Both the position numbers and the translations under genes were made by a program. From positions 1 to 64,000 of the forward strand of contig CAIYMO010000013.1 of assembly GCA_903927345.1 (NCBI GenBank): a DNA stretch of 64,000 bases, in the 5' to 3' direction. The notes under the pieces are model-generated. The model was given only the letters and a program-made list of their open reading frames with translations, had not been told where the DNA came from and ran no database searches. This DNA is from an uncultured Armatimonadota bacterium. GTDB taxonomy: Bacteria > Armatimonadota > Fimbriimonadia > Fimbriimonadales > Fimbriimonadaceae. Shown here one piece after another: positions 1 to 8,064 of this stretch; the stretch's first letter is position 1, and each line of letters starts with the position of its first letter.

Positions 1-666
1 CCGGAGGCGGTTGTATTCGACGGTTGCTGGCTCGTCGAAACGGAGCTCTCGCTCTTCCGAGGTGATCTTTGACGCAGAGGTTGCGGTGTCGTGATCTTGG
101 ACTTGCCGGGGATAGTTTCCGTCGGCAATTCTTTCGATCCACTCTTCTATTTGGGTTGCGGCAAGTTGGGCTAGGCGGGCGTGGAGCTCGCCGTAAGTCT
201 CGTTGGGATCGATGGGAGTTCGGACGATGTCGATGATATCGCCGGTATCCATTCCTTTATCCATTTGCATCAGGGTGACGCCGGTTTCGGTTTTGCCGTC
301 CATGATCGCGCGCTGGATTGGAGCGGCGCCTCGGTAGTCGGGGAGGATGCTGCCGTGGAGGTTGATTCCGCCACGCTTTGCGGTCTCGAGAAGTTTGGTT
401 GAGAGGATCTGACCGTAGGCAGCGACGACGTGGACGTCGGCTTCCAATCCTTGGATCTTTTGTACAAATTCAGGATCCCGGGCCTTTTCGGGGGTCTCCA
501 CGGGAAGGCCCAGCTCGATGGCTTTGAGTTTGACCGGAGAGGCTTTGAGCTTCATCCCTCGCCCGCTGGGGCGATCGGGTTGGGTGATGACTAAGACGAC
601 GTCTTTGGCGAGCTTCTCGAGTGCGGGGACGGCGAAGTCGCTGGTGCCGAAGTAGACAATTTTCAA
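1..666 (-). CDS. fmt: Methionyl-tRNA formyltransferase, 3' end cut by the window edge
   Basis: Fmt formylates the amino group of Met-tRNA(fMet) with 10-formyl-THF so that translation can initiate. I translated the minus strand from a TTG at 666-664; it begins LKIVYFGTSDFAVPALEKL and stays open for 222 codons to the window edge. The N-terminal formyltransferase fold is recognisable: GINLHGS with the catalytic Asn and His, then ILPDYRGAAPIQRA, and MDKGMDTGD with the catalytic Asp. The TTG abuts the stop of def (667-669) with no gap, so the two are translated as a unit, the usual def-fmt pairing. The last third (the tRNA-binding C-terminal domain) lies outside the window. The start choice rests on the alignment at the first residues and the junction with def. 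Confidence 0.93.
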   Translation of the reverse strand, partial: MKIVYFGTSDFAVPALEKLAKDVVLVITQPDRPSGRGMKLKASPVKLKAIELGLPVETPEKARDPEFVQKIQGLEADVHVVAAYGQILSTKLLETAKRGGINLHGSILPDYRGAAPIQRAIMDGKTETGVTLMQMDKGMDTGDIIDIVRTPIDPNETYGELHARLAQLAATQIEEWIERIADGNYPRQVQDHDTATSASKITSEERELRFDEPATVEYNRLR

Positions 667-1215
667 TTAGTCCTCGTCTCTCTGGTGAAGCTCGGGGTCT
701 TCCCAGTGGAGGGTTGCGGGGTCAACTTTGTCGGTGAAGAGCACACCGTCGAGATGGTCGATTTCGTGTTGTGCGACTCGGGCGGGCATGCCTTCGAGTT
801 CGAAGACGAGTTCCCTGCCCCGGCGATCCATGGCTTCGACTTCGATGTAGTCGTAGCGCTTGACGTCGCCGTAGAGTCCTGGGATGCTCAAGCAACCCTC
901 TTGGCCGATTTGCTCACCTTCGGCTTTGATGATCTTAGGGTTGATCAGGGCGGTAGGGCGGAAATCGAGGGGGGCCATGACGAAGAGTCGCTGGCTGATT
1001 CCGACCTGGGGAGCAGCGAGGCCCACTCCGTTGGCTTTGCGCATGATCCGCATCATTTCGTCGATGAGGAAGTTGGTCTTCTTGCTAATGCCCTTTTTGT
1101 CGACGAGGACGTCGGCGGCGATTTTCCGGAGCACAGGGTCGGGGATTTTGACGACGGGACGCTCTACGGTTTTGACGTAAAGGTGCTTAAACTCCTCCGG
1201 AACCACGATTTCCAT
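667..1215 (-). CDS. def: Peptide deformylase
   Basis: Removes the formyl group from the N-terminal methionine of new proteins; a metal-dependent cytosolic enzyme. All three diagnostic motifs of the family are present in order: GVGLAAPQVG (motif 1), EGCLSIPG (motif 2, metal-binding Cys) and QHEIDHLDG (motif 3, two metal-binding His and the catalytic Glu). The length, 182 aa, is normal. The N-terminus has a short extension before the IPDPVLR segment where many deformylases begin. It is followed without a gap by fmt and preceded by prmC on the same strand, a translation-related cluster. On the minus strand a CAAAAT box lies about 7 bases before the ATG, and no clear Shine-Dalgarno is seen. Confidence 0.97.
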   Translation of the reverse strand: MEIVVPEEFKHLYVKTVERPVVKIPDPVLRKIAADVLVDKKGISKKTNFLIDEMMRIMRKANGVGLAAPQVGISQRLFVMAPLDFRPTALINPKIIKAEGEQIGQEGCLSIPGLYGDVKRYDYIEVEAMDRRGRELVFELEGMPARVAQHEIDHLDGVLFTDKVDPATLHWEDPELHQRDED

Positions 1216-1393
1216 CGGTTTTATTTTGGCAGATCGTAGAGGGGTTGGCGGATGGACGTTGGCGGATTTGGATTCAAATCGGTAGCGACTTGGTTTGATT
1301 TTCGGGGGACATGGCGGGAGTTGGTGAACCTAGTTTCGACGAGAAGTGAGCCGGTTACCGGCTGTTGGGGGATGAGTTTTGTTTTATTCGTGC

Positions 1394-2191
1394 TCATATT
1401 AGACAGGCAACGACGACTCGGTCGTTACCGCTGAGGTCTTTTAGGATTTGGCCGTTGAAGAGTTGGGCTACGGCTGCGCCTTGGGTTTGGCCGATCTCGA
1501 GAATGATGGTGCCCTCTTCGGTCAGGTAGTCGCGGTGGGTGGCGGCTAGTTGTTGATAGATATCGAGGCCGTGGTTGTCGGCGAAGAGGGCGGTGGCGGG
1601 TTCGTGGTTTCGAACTTCCTCGGGGAGCGGCTCTTCCACTCCTATATAGGGGGGGTTAGAGAGGATTAGGTCGAACTTCTCGCCTTCGAGGCCGGAGAAG
1701 AGATCGGAGTGGCGGAAGGTGATTTCGGCACCGAGGGTTTCTGCGTTTTCGCGGGCGACTTGGAGGGCGGCTCCGCTGATGTCGACGGCCCAGACGTCCC
1801 AGTCGGGGCGTTCGAGCTTGAGGGTGATTGCGATGCACCCGGAGCCGGTGCCGATGTCGAGGACACGGAGGGTCTCGGGGAGTTTTAGGGCTTCTTCGAT
1901 CAGGAGCTCGGTTTCTTGGCGGGGGATGAGGACGGATGGGTCGACCCGGAACCGGCGGCCGTAGAACTCGCGGAAACCAAGGATGTAGGCGAGGGGCTCT
2001 TGGGACTCGCGTCGCTGGATCAGGGTTTCGGCGGCGAGTTCGTTGAGTTCGACTTCGGGGTGGGTGAGAATGTAGGTGCGGTCGACGAGGAGGACGTGAG
2101 AGGCGAGGAGTTGAGCCTCGAGGCGCGGTGAGGCGATTCCGGCTTGTTCGAGCCGAGCGGTTGCTATCGGAATCCATTCGGCTACTGTCAT
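1394..2191 (-). CDS. prmC: Release-factor glutamine methyltransferase
   Basis: PrmC (HemK) methylates the glutamine of the GGQ motif in peptide release factors RF1 and RF2, using SAM. The 265-aa product has the N-terminal helical release-factor-binding domain (about residues 1-75), then PSVLIPRQETELLIEEAL, the SAM-binding glycine motif VLDIGTGSGCIAITL, and the catalytic NPPY motif within LILSNPPYIGVEE. Length and motif order are typical. The 178-base gap to def contains no further gene that I can support. The gene faces away from the membrane-protein gene that starts at 2251. A TAGAAT box sits 8 bases before the ATG, which suggests a leaderless transcript. Confidence 0.96.
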   Translation of the reverse strand: MTVAEWIPIATARLEQAGIASPRLEAQLLASHVLLVDRTYILTHPEVELNELAAETLIQRRESQEPLAYILGFREFYGRRFRVDPSVLIPRQETELLIEEALKLPETLRVLDIGTGSGCIAITLKLERPDWDVWAVDISGAALQVARENAETLGAEITFRHSDLFSGLEGEKFDLILSNPPYIGVEEPLPEEVRNHEPATALFADNHGLDIYQQLAATHRDYLTEEGTIILEIGQTQGAAVAQLFNGQILKDLSGNDRVVVACLI

Positions 2192-2199
2192 TCGCCCCT

Positions 2200-2205
2200 A
2201 TTCTA
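2200..2205 (-). promoter_or_regulatory. -10 box close to the prmC start
   Basis: Read on the minus strand this is TAGAAT, with 8 bases between it and the prmC ATG. No Shine-Dalgarno fits in that space, so the message would start at or next to the ATG. I see no clear -35 hexamer. Confidence 0.5.
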
Positions 2206-2250
2206 CGCATGCGAGACGCATCCTTGTGGGGGTGCTCTGCGTATCTATCT

Positions 2251-2511
2251 ATGTCAGTGAGAATCATTCTCGAAACGATTCTAGGAATCTTGCTCCTTGC
2301 GGGCGTCGGCGCGGTGATTATTGCCTTTGCTTTTAAGGAGCAGTGGCGCCGCCTGATCAAATACATTCAGCTGTGGCAGGCCGACGATTCGCGTCGGGAA
2401 GCTATTCAGCGGCGTCTCGATAACGAGATGCGCGAACGCCTGGCTAACGAAGAGCTTCAGGCATCTCTCGCCCGCGAAAAAGCGGAGGCGGAGATTGAAA
2501 AAACTCTATGA
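2251..2511 (+). CDS. Small single-pass membrane protein, first gene of an SPFH cassette
   Basis: An 86-aa protein of unknown function. Residues about 5-28 form one hydrophobic membrane segment (ILETILGILLLAGVGAVIIA). It is followed by a basic patch (KEQWRRLIKY) and a long, highly charged, probably helical or coiled-coil tail rich in Arg, Glu and Ala. I chose the ATG at 2251 because upstream in-frame codons would run into the prmC promoter region and encode nothing membrane-like. Its TGA overlaps the ATG of the next gene (ATGA at 2508-2511), so it is translationally coupled to two band-7 proteins. Small single-pass partners are known beside some SPFH (flotillin/NfeD-like) genes; a partner role is inference. 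Confidence 0.75.
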   Translation: MSVRIILETILGILLLAGVGAVIIAFAFKEQWRRLIKYIQLWQADDSRREAIQRRLDNEMRERLANEELQASLAREKAEAEIEKTL

Positions 2512-3410
2512 GACTAAAACGACCGTCTTTTAAGGGCGTGCTGCGGGGGATTATCCTTGCCATCGTCCTTCCTCTTTTCGCGCTGATGATTTATCTTTGG
2601 CGCACCGACTGGGTTCCGGCGGGCTATGTAGGCGTGATTTACGACGCTAACAGTGGCTTGCAGACCAATTATTACAAGCCGGGGGCGGTTTGGATTGGGT
2701 GGCGTCAGCAGATGTACGTTTATCCGACTCGGCTTCAGGCAGCGATTTATACCGAGGACCCGACGGCGGGCGAATCTAAGACCGCCGACGGAATCATGAT
2801 CACCACAAATGACAACGCGAACACGATGTTCGATGTGGCGGTGATGTATCGGGTTCAGCCGGAGAATGTGGTGAGCGTCTTTAATGCGTTTGGCGCGGTG
2901 CCGATTGAGGAGATTCAGCGGACGTTTATTCGCCGTGCGGTGAAGGAAGTTGCCAACGAAATTGGGACACAGTACGACTTGTTTGCCTTGATGGGCGTGA
3001 AGAGACAAGAGGCTTCGAAGCGGATTGCGGAGAACCTCCAGAAGAAGCTGAGTGCGAAGGGGATTACGGTGCAGAGCGCGTTCCTAGGCGGTTGCTATCC
3101 GTCGCAGGATATTCAGCAGAAGATTACGAGCCGGGTGAACAGTTATGTCGAGCTAGAGATTTCTCGACTGAAACGCCAGATTGCGGAGATTGAAAGCCAG
3201 GTGGCGGTTGTTAAGGGCGGTGCGAGCGCGAAAGCGAGCGAGCTGACGGCGACCCAGGCGGGTGGTCGATCGGTAGAGATTCTGAAGCTGGAGGCCGCGG
3301 AAGCGGCCTTGGAGAAGTGGGATGGAAATCTTCCACCTTTCAGCACTAAACCTGGACAAACCGTTGTGATTACACAAGACATGTTGCGAGCACTTGGAGG
3401 TGCAAAATGA
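2508..3410 (+). CDS. SPFH/band-7 domain protein, membrane-anchored
   Basis: 300 aa. Residues about 12-30 form an N-terminal membrane anchor, followed by an SPFH (stomatin/prohibitin/flotillin/HflK) domain over about residues 35-210. The segments VPAGYVGVIYDANSG, DGIMITTNDNANTMFDVAVMY and AKGITVQSAFLGG are typical of it. A helical region (IAEIESQVAVVKGGASAKASE) and an alpha-helical C-terminus follow. Such proteins oligomerise on the membrane and scaffold or restrain proteases and other complexes; the partner here is unknown. It overlaps the genes on both sides by four bases (ATGA at 2508 and 3407), so the three genes form one coupled cassette. The next gene encodes a second band-7 protein of the same layout, which suggests a hetero-oligomer like HflK-HflC or prohibitins. 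Confidence 0.9.
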   Translation: MRLKRPSFKGVLRGIILAIVLPLFALMIYLWRTDWVPAGYVGVIYDANSGLQTNYYKPGAVWIGWRQQMYVYPTRLQAAIYTEDPTAGESKTADGIMITTNDNANTMFDVAVMYRVQPENVVSVFNAFGAVPIEEIQRTFIRRAVKEVANEIGTQYDLFALMGVKRQEASKRIAENLQKKLSAKGITVQSAFLGGCYPSQDIQQKITSRVNSYVELEISRLKRQIAEIESQVAVVKGGASAKASELTATQAGGRSVEILKLEAAEAALEKWDGNLPPFSTKPGQTVVITQDMLRALGGAK

Positions 3411-4234
3411 AGAAACTTCTTCCGTTGATTTTGGTTCTCGGGGCGACCCAGTGGGGCTGTATGAAGCAGATTCCGCCGGCTTCGGTGGGTGTGCGGTTCA
3501 ACGCGCGAACGGGCTTGAGCGAGCACTTGGTCAAACCTCAGGTTGTGTGGCTCGGATTTGCCGAGAGGCTCATTGTTTATCCGACTTCGATTCGTAACGC
3601 AACTTACACAAAGAACTCTTCGGAGGGTGAGCGCCAGGGTGATGACAGCATCAAGGCGAGCACGAGCGAGGGAAGCATTTTGCCGGTGGACATTACAGTT
3701 TCGTACCATGTGGAAGCGGCGGATGTTCTTAAGGCGTTCCAGAATTTTGGGACAGAGGATCTTGAGCAAGTTCAGCGGGAGTTCATCCGATGGACGACGA
3801 TTTATGGTCTGAACGTGGTTGCCGGTCAGAAGTCGATTTTCGACTTGACGAGTAAGGATCGGGCTGCACTCTCGTCGCAGGTGAAAGATGTCATCAAGCC
3901 GATTTTGGGCGACTGGGGTCTGACTGTGGACGACATCTATGTTGGTGAGGTTTATCCGAACCAACAGGTTCGGGCAAAGGTTGATGAGCGGATCGCGAAC
4001 GTCAACGCGCTGGAGCTTGCGAAGGTGTCTTTGGAGCGCGCGAAGATTGATGCCGAGACGACGCTGACAAACGCTAAGAAGCAGGCGGAGCTGAACAGAC
4101 TTCTTGCTCTTCAGGGTGACAAGGTCATCGAGTTGAAGCGGCTCGAAGTGCTGAAGAAGGCGATTGAGAAGTGGAACGGCAAGTCCCCGATCATTGGATC
4201 GGGAACTATTCCGTTCACTAACCTTAGCCTTTAG
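3407..4234 (+). CDS. SPFH/band-7 domain protein with signal-like N-terminus
   Basis: 275 aa. The N-terminus is a short hydrophobic stretch ending in a single Cys (ILVLGATQWGCMKQIPP). This resembles a lipoprotein signal, but QWGC is not a canonical lipobox, so lipidation is uncertain. The SPFH domain begins at IPPASVGVRFNARTG and parallels that of the upstream protein (PASVGV against PAGYVGV). A helical Ala/Glu/Lys-rich segment (about 190-230) and the conserved helix VLKKAIEKWNGK follow; the upstream protein ends similarly with AALEKWDGN. It starts inside the stop of the preceding gene, so the proteins are probably made in fixed proportion. Its stop overlaps the stop of the convergent permease gene by four bases. 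Confidence 0.88.
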   Translation: MKKLLPLILVLGATQWGCMKQIPPASVGVRFNARTGLSEHLVKPQVVWLGFAERLIVYPTSIRNATYTKNSSEGERQGDDSIKASTSEGSILPVDITVSYHVEAADVLKAFQNFGTEDLEQVQREFIRWTTIYGLNVVAGQKSIFDLTSKDRAALSSQVKDVIKPILGDWGLTVDDIYVGEVYPNQQVRAKVDERIANVNALELAKVSLERAKIDAETTLTNAKKQAELNRLLALQGDKVIELKRLEVLKKAIEKWNGKSPIIGSGTIPFTNLSL

Positions 4235-5268
4235 GCGGAGTCGTCAGGCTTCGACTCTTGTTGAGGCCTGACTTCTGCGATGTGATCATAGAGACCCAAG
4301 AGGATGCTAAGGACCATTGGGCCCACCATGAGGCCGATGGGGCCGAAGACGGCGATTCCTCCGAGGACGGAGACGAAGATCGCCAGTGGGTGAAGTGCGA
4401 CCTTGCTGCCGATGAAGAGCGGCTTGAGGACGTTGTCGATCTTGCTGACGATGATGAATCCGACGGCGAGTACGATGGCGGCCTTGGTCGTTTCTCCTTG
4501 AGCGAGGAACAGGAGTCCGACGGGGACGTAGATCACCGGAGCTCCGAGGAGGGGGACCACGCAGAGAAGGACGGAGATCACTCCTAGGAGGATTGAGTTC
4601 GGGACTCCGAGGAACGCGTAGGTGATGCCCATGATGGTTCCTTGGATAACGGCGACGACGACGGAGCCAGTGAAGACGGCGTGGACGGTTTGTTCGACTC
4701 GATGAAGGATGTTTTCGCCGACTTCTCGGGGAAGGCCGCTGTTGGTGAGGAAGGGCTCGCGGAGGGCTTTTCCGTCACGCAGGAAGAAGAACATTGAGAG
4801 GAGGGCCACGATGAATGTGAAGATTCCCGTGCCGAATGATTTGGCGGCTTTCGTAGCGGGAGCGCGTAGGTTTTGTGTGATTTCCTCGCCATTTTCTGCC
4901 CACCACTCTTTGACGTGAAACTCGTGTTTTCCGAGCTTTTCAAGGGTCGGTTGCAACGCTTCGTCGATTTTGCCAGCGATTTCCCAACCCTGTGTTCCCG
5001 TCATGTCGTTGAGGGCGGGGGCGAGTTGGCTGATGGCCAGGCTGGAGACTAGAGCGATCGGGAGGCAGATCGCCAGGAATGCGACGATTGTGGATTTTCC
5101 GGCTGCGATCCCGGGCTTGCTCTTGGAGAGGAACTTGCGGTGCATTGGGAGGAGCAGGATTGAGAGCACCAGTGCCCAAAGAAGTGCGTTGATGAATGGA
5201 TAGACCATTGCCGCTGCCACGACACCGAGAAGGGTGAGGCAGACAACGAGGAAGGCAGATTTGTTCAT
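4231..5268 (-). CDS. AI-2E family transporter (putative permease)
   Basis: A 345-aa polytopic membrane protein of the AI-2E (formerly PerM/UPF0118) family. It has two hydrophobic segments at the N-terminus, a soluble stretch of about 70 residues (APALNDMTGTQGWEI onward), and then a block of six or so membrane helices. These contain signatures such as FIVALLSMFFFLRDG, GVPNSILLGVISVLLCVVPLLGAP and HPLAIFVSVLGGIAVFGPIGLMVGP. Some members export autoinducer-2 or act as Na+/H+ antiporters; the substrate here cannot be told. I preferred the ATG at 5268 over a GTG at 5304 because the extra 12 residues are polar and a TAGCCT box lies 7 bases before the ATG. The last four bases overlap the convergent band-7 gene. 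Confidence 0.88.
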   Translation of the reverse strand: MNKSAFLVVCLTLLGVVAAAMVYPFINALLWALVLSILLLPMHRKFLSKSKPGIAAGKSTIVAFLAICLPIALVSSLAISQLAPALNDMTGTQGWEIAGKIDEALQPTLEKLGKHEFHVKEWWAENGEEITQNLRAPATKAAKSFGTGIFTFIVALLSMFFFLRDGKALREPFLTNSGLPREVGENILHRVEQTVHAVFTGSVVVAVIQGTIMGITYAFLGVPNSILLGVISVLLCVVPLLGAPVIYVPVGLLFLAQGETTKAAIVLAVGFIIVSKIDNVLKPLFIGSKVALHPLAIFVSVLGGIAVFGPIGLMVGPMVLSILLGLYDHIAEVRPQQESKPDDSA

Positions 5269-5339
5269 TGGGTTTAGGCTAGTTGTACTCCCTTCGTGCC
5301 CCACAGGTTTCAGGTTAAAAAGGTATTCTTATCAGCAGA

Positions 5340-5669
5340 ATGAAGTTCAACGAAGGCGACCGGATTAAGGTGAAGAGTCGCGAGGTGACCGAGCAGGATC
5401 GAGCGACGAATCGCTATTTCGAGCACATGGGCGGTCTTGTTGGCACGATCCAGAACGTTTACGAGAATTCGGAATACGCTGTCCGGATCGACGAATCGTC
5501 CTTGTCGAAGCCCTCGAAGGCGATTCATAAGGAAGCAACGATTCGTATGCGTTCGAAGCTCCTTGACGGTTTGAGTGAAGTCCAGAAGAAGGAACTCACG
5601 AAGGAAGAGTTGGACTTTGATGTTCACTTTATGTTGCTGATTCACGGCGACGACATGGAGAAGGCATAA
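5340..5669 (+). CDS. Conserved hypothetical protein, possible small beta-barrel, coupled to yajQ
   Basis: A 109-aa soluble protein that I do not recognise. The first half has the feel of a KOW/SH3-like small barrel: FNEGDRIKVKSREV, then GGLVGTIQNVYENSEYAVRID. Such folds often bind RNA or protein. The second half is charged and helical (LSEVQKKELTKEELDFDVHF). Its TAA at 5667-5669 is immediately followed by the ATG of yajQ at 5670, so the two are co-transcribed and probably translationally coupled. No signal peptide or membrane segment is seen. Confidence 0.7.
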   Translation: MKFNEGDRIKVKSREVTEQDRATNRYFEHMGGLVGTIQNVYENSEYAVRIDESSLSKPSKAIHKEATIRMRSKLLDGLSEVQKKELTKEELDFDVHFMLLIHGDDMEKA

Positions 5670-6164
5670 ATGGCAGCAGCAGATTATTCATTCGACATCG
5701 TGTCGAAAGTTAACGAGATGGAAGTTAAAAACGCCATCGACCAAGCGGACAAAGAGTTGATGAACCGGTACGACTTTAAGGGGTCGAAGGCCGAGATCAT
5801 TCACAACAAGGAAGGCATCAAGCTGATCGCTGATGACGAGTTCCGCATGGATCAGCTGAAGGATATTGTTTTCAGCAAGATGCTTAAGCGCGGGATTGAT
5901 GCTCGCTCGATGGAGTGGGGCAAGCTGGAGCAGACGGGCGCCATGAGCGTTTTTTGCAAGCTTGAAATGAAATCGGGGATTGCGCAGGACAAGGCTAAGC
6001 CGCTGATCAAGCAGATCAAGGATAAGGGCTTGAAGGTCAACGCTCAGATTCAGGGCGACGAAATTCGAGTTTCGAGCAAGTCGAAGGATGATCTTCAGAA
6101 GACCATGACGTTCGTGAAGGGATTGGATCTCGACTATCCGGTCGACTTCATCAACTTCCGCTAA
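5670..6164 (+). CDS. yajQ: YajQ-family nucleotide-binding protein
   Basis: 164 aa, the usual size for YajQ. The family hallmarks are clear: SFDIVSKVNEMEVKNAIDQA at the start, NRYDFKGSKAEI, the VFCKLEMKSGIAQDKAKPL segment, the second alpha-beta repeat VNAQIQGDEIRVSSKSKDDLQ, and the C-terminal VDFINFR. YajQ proteins bind cyclic di-GMP or other nucleotides and act as cytosolic effectors with transcription factors or translation in some bacteria; the partner here is unknown. It follows a small hypothetical gene with no gap and is closed by a strong intrinsic terminator at 6185-6223. Confidence 0.95.
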   Translation: MAAADYSFDIVSKVNEMEVKNAIDQADKELMNRYDFKGSKAEIIHNKEGIKLIADDEFRMDQLKDIVFSKMLKRGIDARSMEWGKLEQTGAMSVFCKLEMKSGIAQDKAKPLIKQIKDKGLKVNAQIQGDEIRVSSKSKDDLQKTMTFVKGLDLDYPVDFINFR

Positions 6165-6184
6165 GCGACGACATATCGAGACTC

Positions 6185-6223
6185 AGCCTCGGTTCCCTCT
6201 CTGGAGAACCGAGGCTTCTTTTT
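6185..6223 (+). terminator. Intrinsic terminator after yajQ
   Basis: An 11-bp perfect stem, 6185-6195 with 6206-6216 (core GCCTCGGTTC / GAACCGAGGC), has a 10-base loop and is followed by TTCTTTTT on the plus strand. It ends against the stop codon of the convergent VOC gene. There is no A-tract on the other side, so it should stop plus-strand transcripts only. Confidence 0.9.
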
Positions 6224-6629
6224 ATTTGATCGGGGTCAGGAACTCGAGCAAGATGCCGTCTGGGTCGCGGATGAAGCAGTAGCGGACGCCGAGGTCGTCG
6301 TTGGTTTTGGGTTCGGAGACTTGGTCTAGACCTTTGGCGACGAGTTCGCTCCAGTAGGCATCGACGTTGTCGACTTCGAAGGCGAAGTGCTTGTAGCCTT
6401 GGACGGCGAAGCTCGTTCCTACTTCGGTATCGATGGTGGGGATTGTGGCGGAGCCGGGCTGTTCAAAGACTTCGATTTCGAACACTCCGTTGGTGATATA
6501 GACAATTTTAAGCCCGTTATCTAGGACTGTTCGACTACGCTCATTGAAGCCGAAGTTGGTTCCGTACCAGTCGAGGGAGCGGTCGAGATTGGCGACGGAG
6601 ATTCCGATGTGGTGGGGACGGAGGGTCAT
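6222..6629 (-). CDS. VOC-family (glyoxalase/dioxygenase-fold) protein
   Basis: A 135-aa single-domain vicinal-oxygen-chelate protein. Two beta-alpha-beta-beta-beta modules are visible: HHIGISVANLDRSLDWYGTNFGF, and KHFAFEVDNVDAYWSELVAKG followed by RDPDGILLEFL. Likely metal ligands are the His of HHIGIS, a Glu around the FEIEVFE strand, the His of KHFAFEV and the Glu of LLEFL. This layout is typical of lactoylglutathione lyase-like and extradiol-dioxygenase-like proteins, but the substrate cannot be inferred. It is transcribed alone, convergent with yajQ and divergent from the epimerase gene at 6661. Confidence 0.9.
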   Translation of the reverse strand: MTLRPHHIGISVANLDRSLDWYGTNFGFNERSRTVLDNGLKIVYITNGVFEIEVFEQPGSATIPTIDTEVGTSFAVQGYKHFAFEVDNVDAYWSELVAKGLDQVSEPKTNDDLGVRYCFIRDPDGILLEFLTPIK

Positions 6630-6660
6630 AGCGTGATAGGATGTTACCGGGTGATTGTTA

Positions 6661-7977
6661 ATGCTCGCCGCTCTGCTTATGTCTTCCCTGTTGCCTCAAG
6701 TTCCTTCACAAGCCGAAATCAAGCGGCATCTCCAGACCGAGATTGTTGGGCGGTGGATTCCGCGGGCGATTGATGCGAAGGGTGGGTTTCACCAGAACTA
6801 CGACTTTGACTGGAAGGAGCTTCCAGATGACTCGCGGGGAGTTGTTTATCAGGCGCGGCTGACTTGGCTGGCTTCGATTGGCGGGAACAACGAAGTTGCC
6901 GAGCACGGAGTGAAGTTCTTGACGGACCGGATGTGGGACAAGAAGAACGGGGGGTTCTGGTGGTCGGTAGGCCTAGATGGGAAGCCTTCGGCTGAGAAGC
7001 ACACTTACGGGAACGCGTTTGCGCTGTATGCGCTGGCACGGCATGCGAATATGACCGGCTTGTTGAAGGATCGCGAGGCAGCTACTCGGGCTTTTGAGTG
7101 GCTTGAGACAAAGGCTCGTGATCCGAAATTTGGGGGCTGGTTTGAGACTCTGGATAGGACGAACAAGCCGATTGTGATTGGAGATCCCGGCTCGGCGGAT
7201 TCGATTGGGACTCCTTATGGAGTTCGCTCGATGAACACGACGATCCATATTCTGGAGGCTCTCGTGGAGTATGTGGTGTTGATGCGCAAGGAGATCAGAA
7301 CTGGTATCGGCAATCAGCCTGCGTTGGATGCTTCCCAGGTTCATCCGATCAAGGGCGGGAAGCTTTCATTAGGCAAAGTCGGTGCGAAGAAAGGAATCGA
7401 GTTGAAGCGACTGGAGGAGGCATTTAAGCTGGTGCGGGATCGCTTTGTGACCAAGGACGGCGAGCTTTGGTATTACCATGCCGCTGATTACGAGGAGCCA
7501 CTTTCTGACATGGACTCCTATGGTCACGAGCTAGAGACGGCCTACCTGTTGCTAGAAACCGCGGAGGTATTGGGCAAGCCGAATGACAAGGAGACTTGGC
7601 GCAAGGCGAAGCTGTTGGTCGATCATTGCCTTGAGGTGGCGTGGGACGAAAAGAACGGTGGCTTCTTCTATGAGGGGCATATCGGCGGTGGTCCCAGCGA
7701 CCGGAAGAAGATTTGGTGGACGACAGCGGAGGGTCTGAATGCGCTGCGGATATTTGCTCAGAAGTTCGGCGGGATTTATCAGACGCGTTACGCTCAACTT
7801 TGGAAGTTTGTGCTGGAGCATCAGGTTGATAAGGTGCAGGGCGGATGGCACCCGTCTTTGGATGAAAACAACGTTCCGATTACGTCGGTCAAGAGCGATG
7901 CCTGGACGGAGGGGTACCACCAAGGACGGGCGATTTTCCTGGCGACCGGGGCGGAGATGTATTCTCACCACAAATGA
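6661..7977 (+). CDS. Secreted AGE-type epimerase/isomerase (N-acylglucosamine or cellobiose 2-epimerase-like)
   Basis: About 438 aa with a short signal-like N-terminus (MLAALLMSSLLPQVPSQA) and then an (alpha/alpha)6-barrel of the AGE/CE family. Family landmarks include GGFHQNYDFDWK near the start, RLTWLASIGG, NGGFWWSVGLDGKP, KHTYGNAFALYALARH, SMNTTIHILEA, DMDSYGHELETAYLL, NGGFFYEGHIGG and KIWWTTAEGLNALRIF. Enzymes of this family epimerise or isomerise sugars such as cellobiose, mannose or N-acetylglucosamine using barrel His residues. Export is unusual for the family; if real, the enzyme acts on sugars outside the cytoplasm. An in-frame TTG at 6655 is an alternative start two codons earlier. 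Confidence 0.88.
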   Translation: MLAALLMSSLLPQVPSQAEIKRHLQTEIVGRWIPRAIDAKGGFHQNYDFDWKELPDDSRGVVYQARLTWLASIGGNNEVAEHGVKFLTDRMWDKKNGGFWWSVGLDGKPSAEKHTYGNAFALYALARHANMTGLLKDREAATRAFEWLETKARDPKFGGWFETLDRTNKPIVIGDPGSADSIGTPYGVRSMNTTIHILEALVEYVVLMRKEIRTGIGNQPALDASQVHPIKGGKLSLGKVGAKKGIELKRLEEAFKLVRDRFVTKDGELWYYHAADYEEPLSDMDSYGHELETAYLLLETAEVLGKPNDKETWRKAKLLVDHCLEVAWDEKNGGFFYEGHIGGGPSDRKKIWWTTAEGLNALRIFAQKFGGIYQTRYAQLWKFVLEHQVDKVQGGWHPSLDENNVPITSVKSDAWTEGYHQGRAIFLATGAEMYSHHK

Positions 7978-8064
7978 GTGTGTTTTTTCGGTAAATCTCC
8001 TTGAGAACCGGAGCTTTTGACGGATAATTGAATCTAGGCGTAGTTGCGTCCGTAGAAGCTGAAC

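Noticed and set aside
1252-1434. A 60-codon plus-strand frame between def and prmC
   Set aside because: Low-complexity, overlaps the prmC 3' end antisense, and no start signal; the 178-base gap more likely holds the def promoter.
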